The notes beneath the pieces were generated by a model that was given only the letters and a program-made list of their open reading frames with translations, did not search any database and had not been told where the DNA came from. Positions 16,480 through 24,584 of a stretch of DNA of 64,000 nucleotides are shown piece after piece. The stretch lies in NCBI RefSeq assembly GCF_008386495.1, contig NZ_VTHJ01000017.1, positions 62,001 through 126,000 on the forward strand, in the 5' to 3' direction. Both the position numbers and the translations under genes were made by a program. The DNA comes from Streptomyces tailanensis. Lineage in GTDB: Bacteria; Actinomycetota; Actinomycetes; Streptomycetales; Streptomycetaceae. How positions within the stretch are numbered: the stretch's first letter is position 1; each line of letters opens with the position of its first letter.

Positions 16480-18147
16480 ATGCGTACGCACTATCCGCGG
16501 ACCCGGCATCTGCCCTGGTCCCCCGGGGCGACGGCCGATGATCTCCGGGTCACCGACCTGGCCGGGCTGCGCGGGCGTGAGGTCGTGGTGACCGAGAAGC
16601 TCGACGGCGAGAACACCACGTTGTACGCCGACGGGCTGCACGCCCGGTCGTTGGATTCCGCGCACCATCCGTCCCGCACGTGGGTCAAGGCGCTTCAGGC
16701 GCGGATCGGGCATGCGATACCCGAGGGGTGGCGGGTGTGCGGGGAGAACATGTTCGCCCGGCACTCGATCGCGTACGAGGACCTGGAGAGCTGGTTCTAC
16801 GGGTTCTCGGTGTGGGACGGGGACGGGCGTTGCCTGGACTGGGACCGGACGGTCGGCTTTCTGCGCGGGCTCGGGGTTCCCGTGCCGCGCGTGCTGTGGC
16901 GGGGCGTGTTCGACGAGCGGGCGTTGCGTGCGTTGTCGCTGCGGCTGGATCCGGTGCGGCAGGAGGGGTACGTCGTCCGGGTCGTGGGCGGGTTCGGCGC
17001 GGAGGAGTTCGGGGCGCGGGTGGCCAAGTGGGTGCGGGCCGGGCACGTAACGACGGACACGCACTGGATGCACGCGGCCGTCGTCGAGAACGGGCTCGGG
17101 GCGCGGGCCGCGCTGTGGGCGGTGCGTTCGGGCACGACCGGGGATGGGGAGTCCTTGGAGGACGCTGTCGGGCTGCCCGGTGAAGGCGATCGGGAGGCCC
17201 TCGCCCGCTTCGACGCGGCGGGGCTGACCGGGGACGACCGGCTCGTCGGCGTACTGGCCACGCTGCTGCGCGGGGGCCGGCGGGCGCGGGTCGCGGCCCG
17301 GCTGGCCGGGGTCATCGGGATGCCGCTCGCGCGCCGGGTCGCCGACCTCGTCGGGCTGCATCCGGCGCTGCATCGGCCGTACCCGGACGAGGAGCGACGG
17401 GCCGGACTGGTGCGATTGTCGTACGCCGCCGATCTCGGCCTGCTGCACGCGGTCGCCCGGGCCACGGCGGTGACGGACGAGGCGCGTGAGCAGGTGGAGT
17501 GGTCCGCGCTGCACGCGGAGGAGGTCGGCGGCCTGGACTCCGACGCGCTGCGGGAAGCCTTCGCCGAGTTGCCCGCCGACGCGGCCGTCCGGTGCCGGGC
17601 CGAGGCGCGGGAGGCGTACGCGCGGGGGCGTGTCGGCGGTGTCGACGAGGCCGTCGCCGCGACCTGGCGGTGGCGGTCGGGCGACTTCCCGAGGCTGATC
17701 CAGACGGTCGGTCCGGCGGGGAGCGGCAAGAGTACGTTCGCGCGGGGGCTCGCGGGTGTGGACGCGTACGTCTCGCTGGACGATCTGCGTGAGGCGCGCG
17801 GCTCGCGTGCCGACCAGCGGGCCAACGCGGAGGTCCTGCGCGAGGGGGTCGACCTGCTGGACAAGGCCCTGGCCACCGGCGGCACGGTGGTGTGGGACGC
17901 CACCTCCCTCAACAAGCAGCAGCGCTCGCTGGTGCATGCGGTCGCCCACCGCCGCGACGCCCTGATCACCCACGCCGTGGTCCTGGTGGACGAGGACAAG
18001 CTGATACGGCGCAACGCCCGCCGCGAGCACCCGGTGCCGCCCGACGTGCTCACCGCCCAGCTGCGCCGCTTCGGGCCGCCGTATCCGGGCGACGCGCATC
18101 GCACCTGGTACATCGGGGCGAGCGGGACCATAGAGGAAGAGGTCTGA
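16480..18147 (+). CDS. RNA ligase-polynucleotide kinase fusion, RNA repair
   Basis: 555 aa from ATG 16480, with GGGGGA nine bases upstream. Residues 1-200 are an ATP-dependent RNA ligase: motif I EKLDGEN with the adenylation Lys40, then GENMF (88-92), WFYGFSVWD (105-113), motif IV EGYVVR (162-167) and motif V AKWVR (182-186). A linker region (about 200-400) follows. The C-terminal 150 residues are a P-loop kinase, GPAGSGKST at 411-419, with DDLREARG and DATSLNKQQRSLVHA typical of 5'-OH polynucleotide kinases. It would phosphorylate 5'-OH RNA ends and seal them. The next gene starts six bases after its stop, so the two act together. Function is inferred from motifs. Confidence 0.85.
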   Translation: MRTHYPRTRHLPWSPGATADDLRVTDLAGLRGREVVVTEKLDGENTTLYADGLHARSLDSAHHPSRTWVKALQARIGHAIPEGWRVCGENMFARHSIAYEDLESWFYGFSVWDGDGRCLDWDRTVGFLRGLGVPVPRVLWRGVFDERALRALSLRLDPVRQEGYVVRVVGGFGAEEFGARVAKWVRAGHVTTDTHWMHAAVVENGLGARAALWAVRSGTTGDGESLEDAVGLPGEGDREALARFDAAGLTGDDRLVGVLATLLRGGRRARVAARLAGVIGMPLARRVADLVGLHPALHRPYPDEERRAGLVRLSYAADLGLLHAVARATAVTDEAREQVEWSALHAEEVGGLDSDALREAFAELPADAAVRCRAEAREAYARGRVGGVDEAVAATWRWRSGDFPRLIQTVGPAGSGKSTFARGLAGVDAYVSLDDLREARGSRADQRANAEVLREGVDLLDKALATGGTVVWDATSLNKQQRSLVHAVAHRRDALITHAVVLVDEDKLIRRNARREHPVPPDVLTAQLRRFGPPYPGDAHRTWYIGASGTIEEEV

Positions 18148-18153
18148 GGAACG

Positions 18154-21018
18154 GTGCGTACGAGCGAGGAGATCTACCACCGGGTGCGCTGGGACGCGCG
18201 CTTCGACCCGGCCCGCTTCGTGCTGGGTGTGCTGCAGCGGGGCGCCGCGCCCAAGCGGGTCCCGCTGCCCGCGTTCGTGCCCGGCGGCGAGATCCCGTGG
18301 CACCGGGTGCTGTTCTTCGAGGCGGACGGCGAGGTGGTGTGGGACCGGGCCACGGGGGTGGACCGGATCGACGCGACGGAGGCGGGGCGCGTGCAGGAGG
18401 CCCGGCTGCTTCGAGCGCCGTTCTTCACGGCTCGTACGCCGTACGCGTGGGACGGGGAGGCCTGGGTGCCCGCCCGTTCACCGCAAGGAAGCGTGGTCGG
18501 CTCGGGCGGCGTACGCGTGCTGACCTGGAACACCCTCTGGGACCGCTACGACGCCGACCGCATCGACAGCGCCCGGCGCAGGCCGTTGCTGCTGCGGGCC
18601 CTGCGCGAGGCCGATGTGGACGTGATCGCGTTGCAGGAGGTCGAGGCGGACCTCGTGGTCATGCTGGAGCGCGAGCCCTGGGTGCGGGCGGGCTGGACGC
18701 TGGGCACGGACCCTCGGGCGCGGGACGTGGACGCGTGCGGTCTGCTGCTGCTGAGCCGGTTGCCGGTGCGCGAGGCCGCGTTCCACGAGCTGGGGTCGCA
18801 CAAGGCGGTGACCGCGGTGGTCGTGGAGACGGGCGTACGGCCCCTAGTAGTCGCGGCGACCCATCTGAGCAGCGACCACTCCGAGAACGGTGCCGGTCGA
18901 CGCGATGCGGAACTGGCCCGTGTCGCCGAGGGGTTGGCCGGCCTGGACGCGGAGGTGATCCTGCTGGGCGACTTCAACGACGGCGGCGACACCCCTCAGC
19001 TGACGCTCGGCATGCGGGACGCGTGGGGCGAGACGCACGGCCCGGACGACACGACGCCGACCTTCGACCCGGGCACCAACCCGCTGGCCGCGGTCTCGTC
19101 CCTGACGGGGCGGGCGTCGAGGCTGGACCGGGTGCTGGTGCGCGGGGAGGCGCTGCGGGTACGGCGGGCCGAACTGTACGGGGACGAGCCCACGGCGGAG
19201 GGGCTGTACATCTCGGACCACTACGGGGTGCGGGTGGAACTGTCACTGGAGGCAGCCGGGCAGGAGGTTGCCGTCCCTGACCGCCTCGACACACGGCCGA
19301 CGCCCCGTACGGCACTGGCGTGGCTGCCTCCCGAGGAGCTGTGGCCGCCGTTGCAGGACATCCGCCGGGACCACGACCCGCAGATCCACCGCTGGCCCCC
19401 GCACGTGAACGTCCTCTTCGGCTTCGTACCGGAACACGCCTTCGAGCAGGCGGCATCCGTGCTCGCGGCGGCCAGGACAGCTCCCTTCGACGCCCGGCTG
19501 GAAGGCGTGCACTGGTTCGGCCACCGGGACTACGCGACGGTATGGCTGGACCCGGCGGCGGCCGACGAGGAGCCCTGGACCGAGCTGCACCGCGCCCTCG
19601 TACGCCACTTCCCCCACTGCCGCGGCCGCCACGCGGGCTTCACCCCGCACCTGAGCCTGGGCCGCACCACCGACCCGAACACCCTGGCCGCCACCTGCGC
19701 GACCCGCCTCACCCCCATGCCGGTCCGGATCGGCGAGCTGGCGCTGCTGTCGCGGCGCGGGGACGAGCCGATGCGGTTGCGGGGGACGGTGACGCTGGGG
19801 ACGGGCGAGGTGCGGTGGGCGGAGGGGGCCCCGCACCACGGGTACGAGGCCGCCGAGCACTACGGGTACGACGCCGGTGATACGGGCGTGGACTACGGGT
19901 ACGAGGACGGATACGACGCCACCGACACGGACGTGGCCGACACCGCTGTGGCCGACCGCATCACCCATCGCATCGCGCGGGCCCTCCCCGGCGGCGTCGT
20001 ACACGTCGTCGGCTCCCGGCGCATGGGCTGCGCGCTGCCGGGTGCGGACCTGGACGTGGTGGTGGCGCTCCCCGGCGCGGTCGAACTCACCGCCGTACAG
20101 GCGAAATTGACGGAAGACCTGCCCGAGGCGAGCGACGTACGCGAGGTGGTCGGGGCGCGCGTACCCGGCCTGCGGTTGTGGCTGGACGGGCTGGACGTGG
20201 ACGTGGTCGTCGTGGCCACCGGATCGATGGACCCCACCGAGGCGGTGGACCGTCGGGCCGAACTGGGCGAGGCGGCGGCGATCGCGCTCAGCGCGGTGAG
20301 CGACGCCGACGCGTTGCTCGCGGCGGCGAGCGCCCATGGGCCGGCCTTCGCCCGGCTGGCCAGGCAGGTCAAGGCCTGGGCGAGGGCGCGGGGCCTGGAC
20401 TCGGCACCTTTCGGGGGCCTGCCGGGCCTGGCCTGGTCCGTCCTGGCGGCCCGTACCGCGAACGAGGCGGGCGATCTGCCACCGGCCGATCTGCTACGGC
20501 ACTTCTTCGCGATGTGGGCGGCGTGGGACTGGCGAGTCCCGGTGGGTCCCGGAGGCGAAGTGAACCTGCCCCTCACCATCACCACGCCGTCCGCCCCGGT
20601 ACGCCCCTGCTCGGACCAGGTCACGCCGGGCATGCGCGACCTGGTCACCCAAGAGCTGTTCCGTGCCTGGGAGTTGCTGGAGGAGGCGGCCGCGGACCCG
20701 TGGGCCGAACTGCTCGCCCCTCCCCCGCTCCACCGCCGTCACGCCGCCTGGGCGATCGTGACGGTGGACGCGGGCGCGGACGAGGGCCGGGTACGCGGCA
20801 GAATGCGGGCCTTGATCACCGACCTCGCGGAGTCGGCCCCCGACTGCCACGCCTGGCCCCGCCCCTTCACCACAGCCCCCACCCGCTACGCCATCGGCCT
20901 GGGCGCCACTCCACCGACCGCCGACGCCCTGAAGGCCGTGGCGGAACGCCGACTACGCGGCCTTGCGGGCGTCACACTGACGCGGGTCGAGGGAGGCGAG
21001 GTCCCGACCCTGTACTGA
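18154..21018 (+). CDS. Multidomain RNA-repair protein: MJ1316 domain, EEP, 2H, poly(A) polymerase
   Basis: 954 aa from GTG 18154, with AGGA just upstream. Residues 1-85 match the MJ1316 (DUF504) domain proposed to read cyclic-phosphate RNA ends. Residues 119-365 are an EEP hydrolase: TWN (N126), LQEVE (E162), THL (H237), GDFND (273-277), SDH (354-356). Residues 383-555 are a 2H phosphoesterase with HVN (417-419) and HLS (499-501). A Tyr/Gly/Asp-rich linker (560-600) leads to a nucleotidyltransferase of the eukaryotic poly(A) polymerase type: GS at 620-621, D632 and D634, a third carboxylate at 681-683, then a central domain (LPGLAWSVLAARTANEAG). It could open 2',3'-cyclic ends, trim, and tail RNA before the upstream ligase-kinase seals it. 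Substrates are unknown. Confidence 0.85.
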   Translation: MRTSEEIYHRVRWDARFDPARFVLGVLQRGAAPKRVPLPAFVPGGEIPWHRVLFFEADGEVVWDRATGVDRIDATEAGRVQEARLLRAPFFTARTPYAWDGEAWVPARSPQGSVVGSGGVRVLTWNTLWDRYDADRIDSARRRPLLLRALREADVDVIALQEVEADLVVMLEREPWVRAGWTLGTDPRARDVDACGLLLLSRLPVREAAFHELGSHKAVTAVVVETGVRPLVVAATHLSSDHSENGAGRRDAELARVAEGLAGLDAEVILLGDFNDGGDTPQLTLGMRDAWGETHGPDDTTPTFDPGTNPLAAVSSLTGRASRLDRVLVRGEALRVRRAELYGDEPTAEGLYISDHYGVRVELSLEAAGQEVAVPDRLDTRPTPRTALAWLPPEELWPPLQDIRRDHDPQIHRWPPHVNVLFGFVPEHAFEQAASVLAAARTAPFDARLEGVHWFGHRDYATVWLDPAAADEEPWTELHRALVRHFPHCRGRHAGFTPHLSLGRTTDPNTLAATCATRLTPMPVRIGELALLSRRGDEPMRLRGTVTLGTGEVRWAEGAPHHGYEAAEHYGYDAGDTGVDYGYEDGYDATDTDVADTAVADRITHRIARALPGGVVHVVGSRRMGCALPGADLDVVVALPGAVELTAVQAKLTEDLPEASDVREVVGARVPGLRLWLDGLDVDVVVVATGSMDPTEAVDRRAELGEAAAIALSAVSDADALLAAASAHGPAFARLARQVKAWARARGLDSAPFGGLPGLAWSVLAARTANEAGDLPPADLLRHFFAMWAAWDWRVPVGPGGEVNLPLTITTPSAPVRPCSDQVTPGMRDLVTQELFRAWELLEEAAADPWAELLAPPPLHRRHAAWAIVTVDAGADEGRVRGRMRALITDLAESAPDCHAWPRPFTTAPTRYAIGLGATPPTADALKAVAERRLRGLAGVTLTRVEGGEVPTLY

Positions 21019-21023
21019 GGTGG

Positions 21024-21446
21024 TCAGCGCACGTCGACGTAGTCCCCCGCGCTGGTGGCGGCGCCGGTCGTCGAGTTGCCGTAGTACACCCAGCGGTAGG
21101 AACCGTCGGTGGAGGCGGTGACCGTGGTCTTGAGGCCGCCGGTGCTGCTGGTGGTGGCTTTCTTGACCGACTTGAAGGTGTCGGTGCCCTTGGCACGGAA
21201 CTGGAGGGTCACCGTGCGGCCGCCGTAGGGGCCGAACGTCTTGGTGCTCCAGTTCGCCCGGGTCAGCTTGCCCGTGACAGTGATCGCCTTGCCCTTGGTG
21301 ACCGGCTCCGGCGAGGCGTTGGCGGTGACCTTGGCCGCGCGCTTGAGCTGGACGGTCTTGGACCGCGTCTCGAGCTCCCCGGTCTTGAGGCCGCCGTCGG
21401 CCTTCCACAGCCGCAGCGAGACACCGGGGGCGAGGGCCTCCTGCGC
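21024..21446 (-). pseudogene. C-terminal remnant of a secreted Ig-like/calcium-binding-type protein
   Basis: An open frame of 140 codons to TGA at 21024 has no plausible start; the only GTG (21212) would leave 62 aa. It reads VTANASPEPVTKGKAITVTG, then RTVTLQFRAKGTDTFKSV and ends NSTTGAATSAGDYVDVR, typical of the last beta-sandwich domain of Streptomyces secreted proteins. The frame is cut at the TAA at 21447-21449, where a regulator fragment begins in the same frame. I read it as a gene tail left by a deletion. It is convergent with the repair operon, five bases apart. Confidence 0.7.
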
Positions 21447-21623
21447 TTACCCGACCGCCTTCCCGAAGTCGGCGGCCCGCATTCCCACGGCCTCCCGCCG
21501 CAGCTTCAGCTGTCGTCCCACCGTGGCGATGACCGCGACTCCCCACTCGTCGTCCGGGTCCACCTCCCAACCCGGCTCGTCTGCCTCCGTCTTGAGCCGC
21601 CCCGCGTCGCCGTCCACCAACAT
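21447..21623 (-). pseudogene. N-terminal fragment of an XRE-family regulator
   Basis: From ATG 21623 (GGAGAGG upstream) the frame gives 58 aa: MLVDGDAGRLKTEADEPGWE and then VIATVGRQLKLRREAVGMRA and DFGKAVG, followed by TAA. Intact Streptomyces relatives continue past FGKAVG through the recognition helix and a long C-terminal domain, about 270 aa in all. Here the protein stops inside the helix-turn-helix, so it cannot be functional. Its normal neighbour, an anti-sigma-type ATPase, is present at 21779. Confidence 0.75.
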
Positions 21624-21778
21624 CGCGCACCTCTCCGCCGTACCGTCGTGCCGCAACGCCCCCTACCCGTACGGCCCTTCCGGACAGGCCCGACACCACC
21701 GGACAACCTCCGGACAGTCACCGTACGCACCGGCGTAGTCACTGTTCACACTAGGCACGCGCCGCCACGCTGAGTGAT

Positions 21779-22282
21779 GTGAATACGGAAACCGTCGCCC
21801 CCGAGGCCGAACTCCACAGCCCCATCCGCAACTTCAGCGTGCGGCTGTCCCCCACGCCACGCGGAGCCCGCCTCGCCCGCCTGCTCGCCACCGAGCAACT
21901 GCGCACCTGGGGGCTGCCGTCCGACCCGGCGGAGCACATCGTCGCCGAGCTGGCGGCCAACGCGGCGACGCACGGGCGGGTTCGGGGCCGTGACTTCGAC
22001 CTCACGATGTACGTGATCGGCGACACCCTCCGCATCGAGGTCACCGACACGCGCGGCGAACAACTCCCGCGCACCCAACACCCCGCCCCCGACGCCGAGT
22101 CCGGCCGAGGCCTGCTCCTCGTCGAGGCGCTCGCGGACCGCTGGGGAACCGCCCCGAACCTGCCCCCGCGCAAGACCCTCTGGGCGGAAGTCACCCTGCG
22201 ACCGGCGATGGTACCGGCACCGGCACCCGGCGGCCCGTGCTTCGGTGGGACGGGCTGTCTTTTCCAAGGAACTCAAGGGTGA
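21779..22282 (+). CDS. ATP-binding protein, anti-sigma-factor-type HATPase
   Basis: 167 aa from GTG 21779. The GHKL ATPase motifs are visible: N box HIVAELAANAATHG, then LRIEVTDTRGE and the G box ESGRGLLLVEALADRWG. This is the short RsbW-like family found in many copies in Streptomyces, usually next to an XRE regulator and a DUF397 protein. Here the regulator is only a fragment and no DUF397 gene is seen. The tail after WAEVTLRP (Gly/Pro/Cys-rich) is not family-like and may be a changed C-terminus caused by the damage around it. Confidence 0.8.
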   Translation: MNTETVAPEAELHSPIRNFSVRLSPTPRGARLARLLATEQLRTWGLPSDPAEHIVAELAANAATHGRVRGRDFDLTMYVIGDTLRIEVTDTRGEQLPRTQHPAPDAESGRGLLLVEALADRWGTAPNLPPRKTLWAEVTLRPAMVPAPAPGGPCFGGTGCLFQGTQG

Positions 22283-22466
22283 AAGAACCCCAACCAAGCC
22301 CCACCCCTCCCGCCCGTCGAGCACGCTCACCCGCACGGGTGAACATCGCCAACTCGGCTGGCGCCGGGACCGGTTGTGCGCCTTACGCTCGGCGCAGCAC
22401 AACACCGCACAACCGCAGACATTCGACGGCCCCCGCCGGGACGGCAATCCCAATGCGAGGGCCTGA

Positions 22467-23270
22467 CCACCACGGAAGGCGCCGACCACCTCGGTCACTG
22501 TCCTGCCCAACGACCTCACCGAGACCAGCCCGGTCGAACGCCGCGTCGACACGCTCCTGCGGCTGGAGACAGAAGACGACGAGCCGTTGCTCCTCGCTGT
22601 CGAAGCCCAGGGCCAGAAGGACCCTGCCAAGCCCGCCAGCTGGGCGTACTACACCTCGTACCTGCTCGCGAAGTACCGGCTGCAGCCGATGCTGCTGGTC
22701 GTCTGCCAGGACCGTTCGACCGCCGAATGGGCCGCGCGTCCGGTCCACTTCGGACCTCGCCAGTGGCCACTGCTCACCCTGCGCCCGCTGGTCGTGGGAC
22801 CGCACAACATGCCTGTGATCACCAACCCCGCCGAAGTCCGCAAGGACCTCGCGCTCGCCACCCTGTCCGCGATCACCCACGCCACGAACGCGAACATCGG
22901 GGCCATACTCAAAGCAGTGACCAACGTCCTGCAGGACACACCCGCGGAACTCTCCAACCCGATCATCGAACTCATCGCACAAGGCATGGGCAAGCACCCA
23001 GCCGCAGCACTCTGGAGGAAACTGGTGGCCGTGGATCTCTCCTTCTACAAGTCGCCCCTCTCCGAAGAACTCCGCAACGAAGGCAAAGTCGCAGGCAAGG
23101 CTGAAGGCAAGGCCGAGGACATCCTGTTCGTCTTGGAGCAGCGCGGCCTCGACATCCCCGAGGAGGCACGGGAACGCATCGCCGCCTGCGACGATCTCGA
23201 CATCCTGCGCCGCTGGCTCGGCCGAGCCCTCACCGCCGCGTCCGCCGACGAGATCTTCACGGACGCGTAG
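22467..23270 (+). pseudogene. 5'-truncated Rpn/PD-(D/E)XK-type nuclease family gene
   Basis: The frame is open from 22467 but lacks any ATG or GTG before a TTG at 22587. It reads TVLPNDLTETSPVERRVDTL, then LLAVEAQGQKDP and KPASWAYYTSYLLAKYRLQP. The pattern of a conserved Asp followed by a Glu-x-Gln (VEAQGQ) is that of a PD-(D/E)XK nuclease core. Relatives in Streptomyces have about 50 more residues before this point. The C-terminus (DDLDILRRWLGRALTAASAD) is intact. I read it as an inactivated gene; use of the TTG would delete the first core strand. Confidence 0.6.
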
Positions 23271-23445
23271 CCCCGCATGCCGGAACACGGCCCCCAAGGC
23301 AGGACACGGACGACTCGGGCCCGCCCCGCTGCCACCGAACCTCGTGCCGCACCCCCTGGACGACTGGTGGGACGCGGACGCTGTACGTGCAGCGGGGCAG
23401 GCGTAACGGGACAGGGATACCGCTCCTCGATCGACGGCCGATCCC

Positions 23446-24549
23446 TCACCGCCCCGCCGCCAACCCCTCCCGCAGCTCCCCATACGCCGGCTTCCGCCCG
23501 TACTCCTCGTCCATCGGTGTCGCCGCGCCCTGTCCCTCGAACACCCCCGGCACCCACGAGTACCGGTCCGTATACCCCCACACCGTGAAGGACTTGCAGC
23601 TCCGGGCACCCAGGCACGCGTCCAGCAGCCGTCGGAAGTACGGCGCCTGGGTGACCGACTTCGCCTCGTCCACCGGCAGGATCATCCGCACGTCGACCTC
23701 GGTGAACGCGGTCTGCATGCCCAGCGCCTCGAAGCGGGCCAGGTTCTCGGCGACCCGCCCCGGGAAGCCGTACTGGATCGCCAGGTGGCCCTGGATGCCG
23801 AAGCCCTGCACCGGCACGCCCTGCGCCCGCAGCCGCTTCGCGAGGTCGTAGTACGCCGTTGACTTCGCGTTGACGCCCTCCACGTTGTAGTCGTTGAGGA
23901 AAGGCTTGGCCCTGGGGTCGGCGGCGTGGGCCCAGCGGAAGGCATCGGCTATGTACGACGGGCCGAGTTGCTGCAGCCAGATCGAGTTCCGCAGGCTGCC
24001 GTCCTCCTCGAAGACCTCGTTCACCACGTCCCACTGCTGGATCTTCCCCTTGTACCGCTTCACCTCGGTGGTGATGTGGTCCCGGAGGATCCCGCGCAGC
24101 TCCGTCGCGCCGATCGAGCCGTCCGCCACACCTGTCGTCAGCCAGGTCGGCAGCTGGCTGTGCCAGACCAGGGTGTGGCCCCGGACCACCTGGCCGTGCG
24201 CGCGGGCGTAGCGAACCAGGTCGTCGGCCGGTTTCCAGTCGTAGACCCCCCGCTGCGGCTCGACCGACTCCCACTTCATGACGTTCTCGGCGGTCACCGA
24301 GTCGAATTCGCGGGCCGTCGTTCTGCGGTACGTCCTGTCGTCCGCGAGCGCCGCCATGTCGACGGCCGTTCCGATGCGTACGCCGGCCCGTTCGGCGAGC
24401 ACCCTCAACGACGGGTTGTGCGCCGAAGCCGGCTGCACGGCCACTCCGGTCACCCCGGTCACCCCGGTCACCCCGGTCACCCCGGTCACCAGCAGCGCGC
24501 CGCTCAGCAGGGCGAGCGCGGGCATGCGGAAGCGGTTCGTGAGCTTCAT
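23446..24549 (-). CDS. Secreted GH10 endo-1,4-beta-xylanase
   Basis: 367 aa. Residues 1-43 are a Sec signal peptide whose hydrophobic core contains five TGV repeats (22-36). The mature part is a single GH10 barrel: acid/base Glu178 in WDVVNEVF and nucleophile Glu284 in FTEVDVR, with KWE (92-94) and HTLVWHSQLP (125-134). No carbohydrate-binding module is present. It would cut xylan backbones outside the cell. It lies 35 nt after the GH115 gene on the same strand, so the two are probably co-transcribed. Confidence 0.95.
   Translation of the reverse strand: MKLTNRFRMPALALLSGALLVTGVTGVTGVTGVTGVAVQPASAHNPSLRVLAERAGVRIGTAVDMAALADDRTYRRTTAREFDSVTAENVMKWESVEPQRGVYDWKPADDLVRYARAHGQVVRGHTLVWHSQLPTWLTTGVADGSIGATELRGILRDHITTEVKRYKGKIQQWDVVNEVFEEDGSLRNSIWLQQLGPSYIADAFRWAHAADPRAKPFLNDYNVEGVNAKSTAYYDLAKRLRAQGVPVQGFGIQGHLAIQYGFPGRVAENLARFEALGMQTAFTEVDVRMILPVDEAKSVTQAPYFRRLLDACLGARSCKSFTVWGYTDRYSWVPGVFEGQGAATPMDEEYGRKPAYGELREGLAAGR
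24442..24490. repeat. Nine-bp tandem repeat inside the xylanase signal-peptide codons
   Basis: Five units of CACCCCGGT (the first with one T substitution) run head to tail from 24442 to 24486, with a partial sixth. They encode (TGV)5 on the minus strand. Because the unit is nine bases, copy changes by strand slippage would alter signal-peptide length by three residues without shifting frame. Confidence 0.9.
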
Positions 24550-24584
24550 GTGCGGGTCCCTTCTCAGGTCTCAGCGATCAGCGA

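Noticed and set aside
24442..24490. The nine-bp repeat as a CRISPR array.
   Set aside because: The units abut with no spacers and form codons of a signal peptide.
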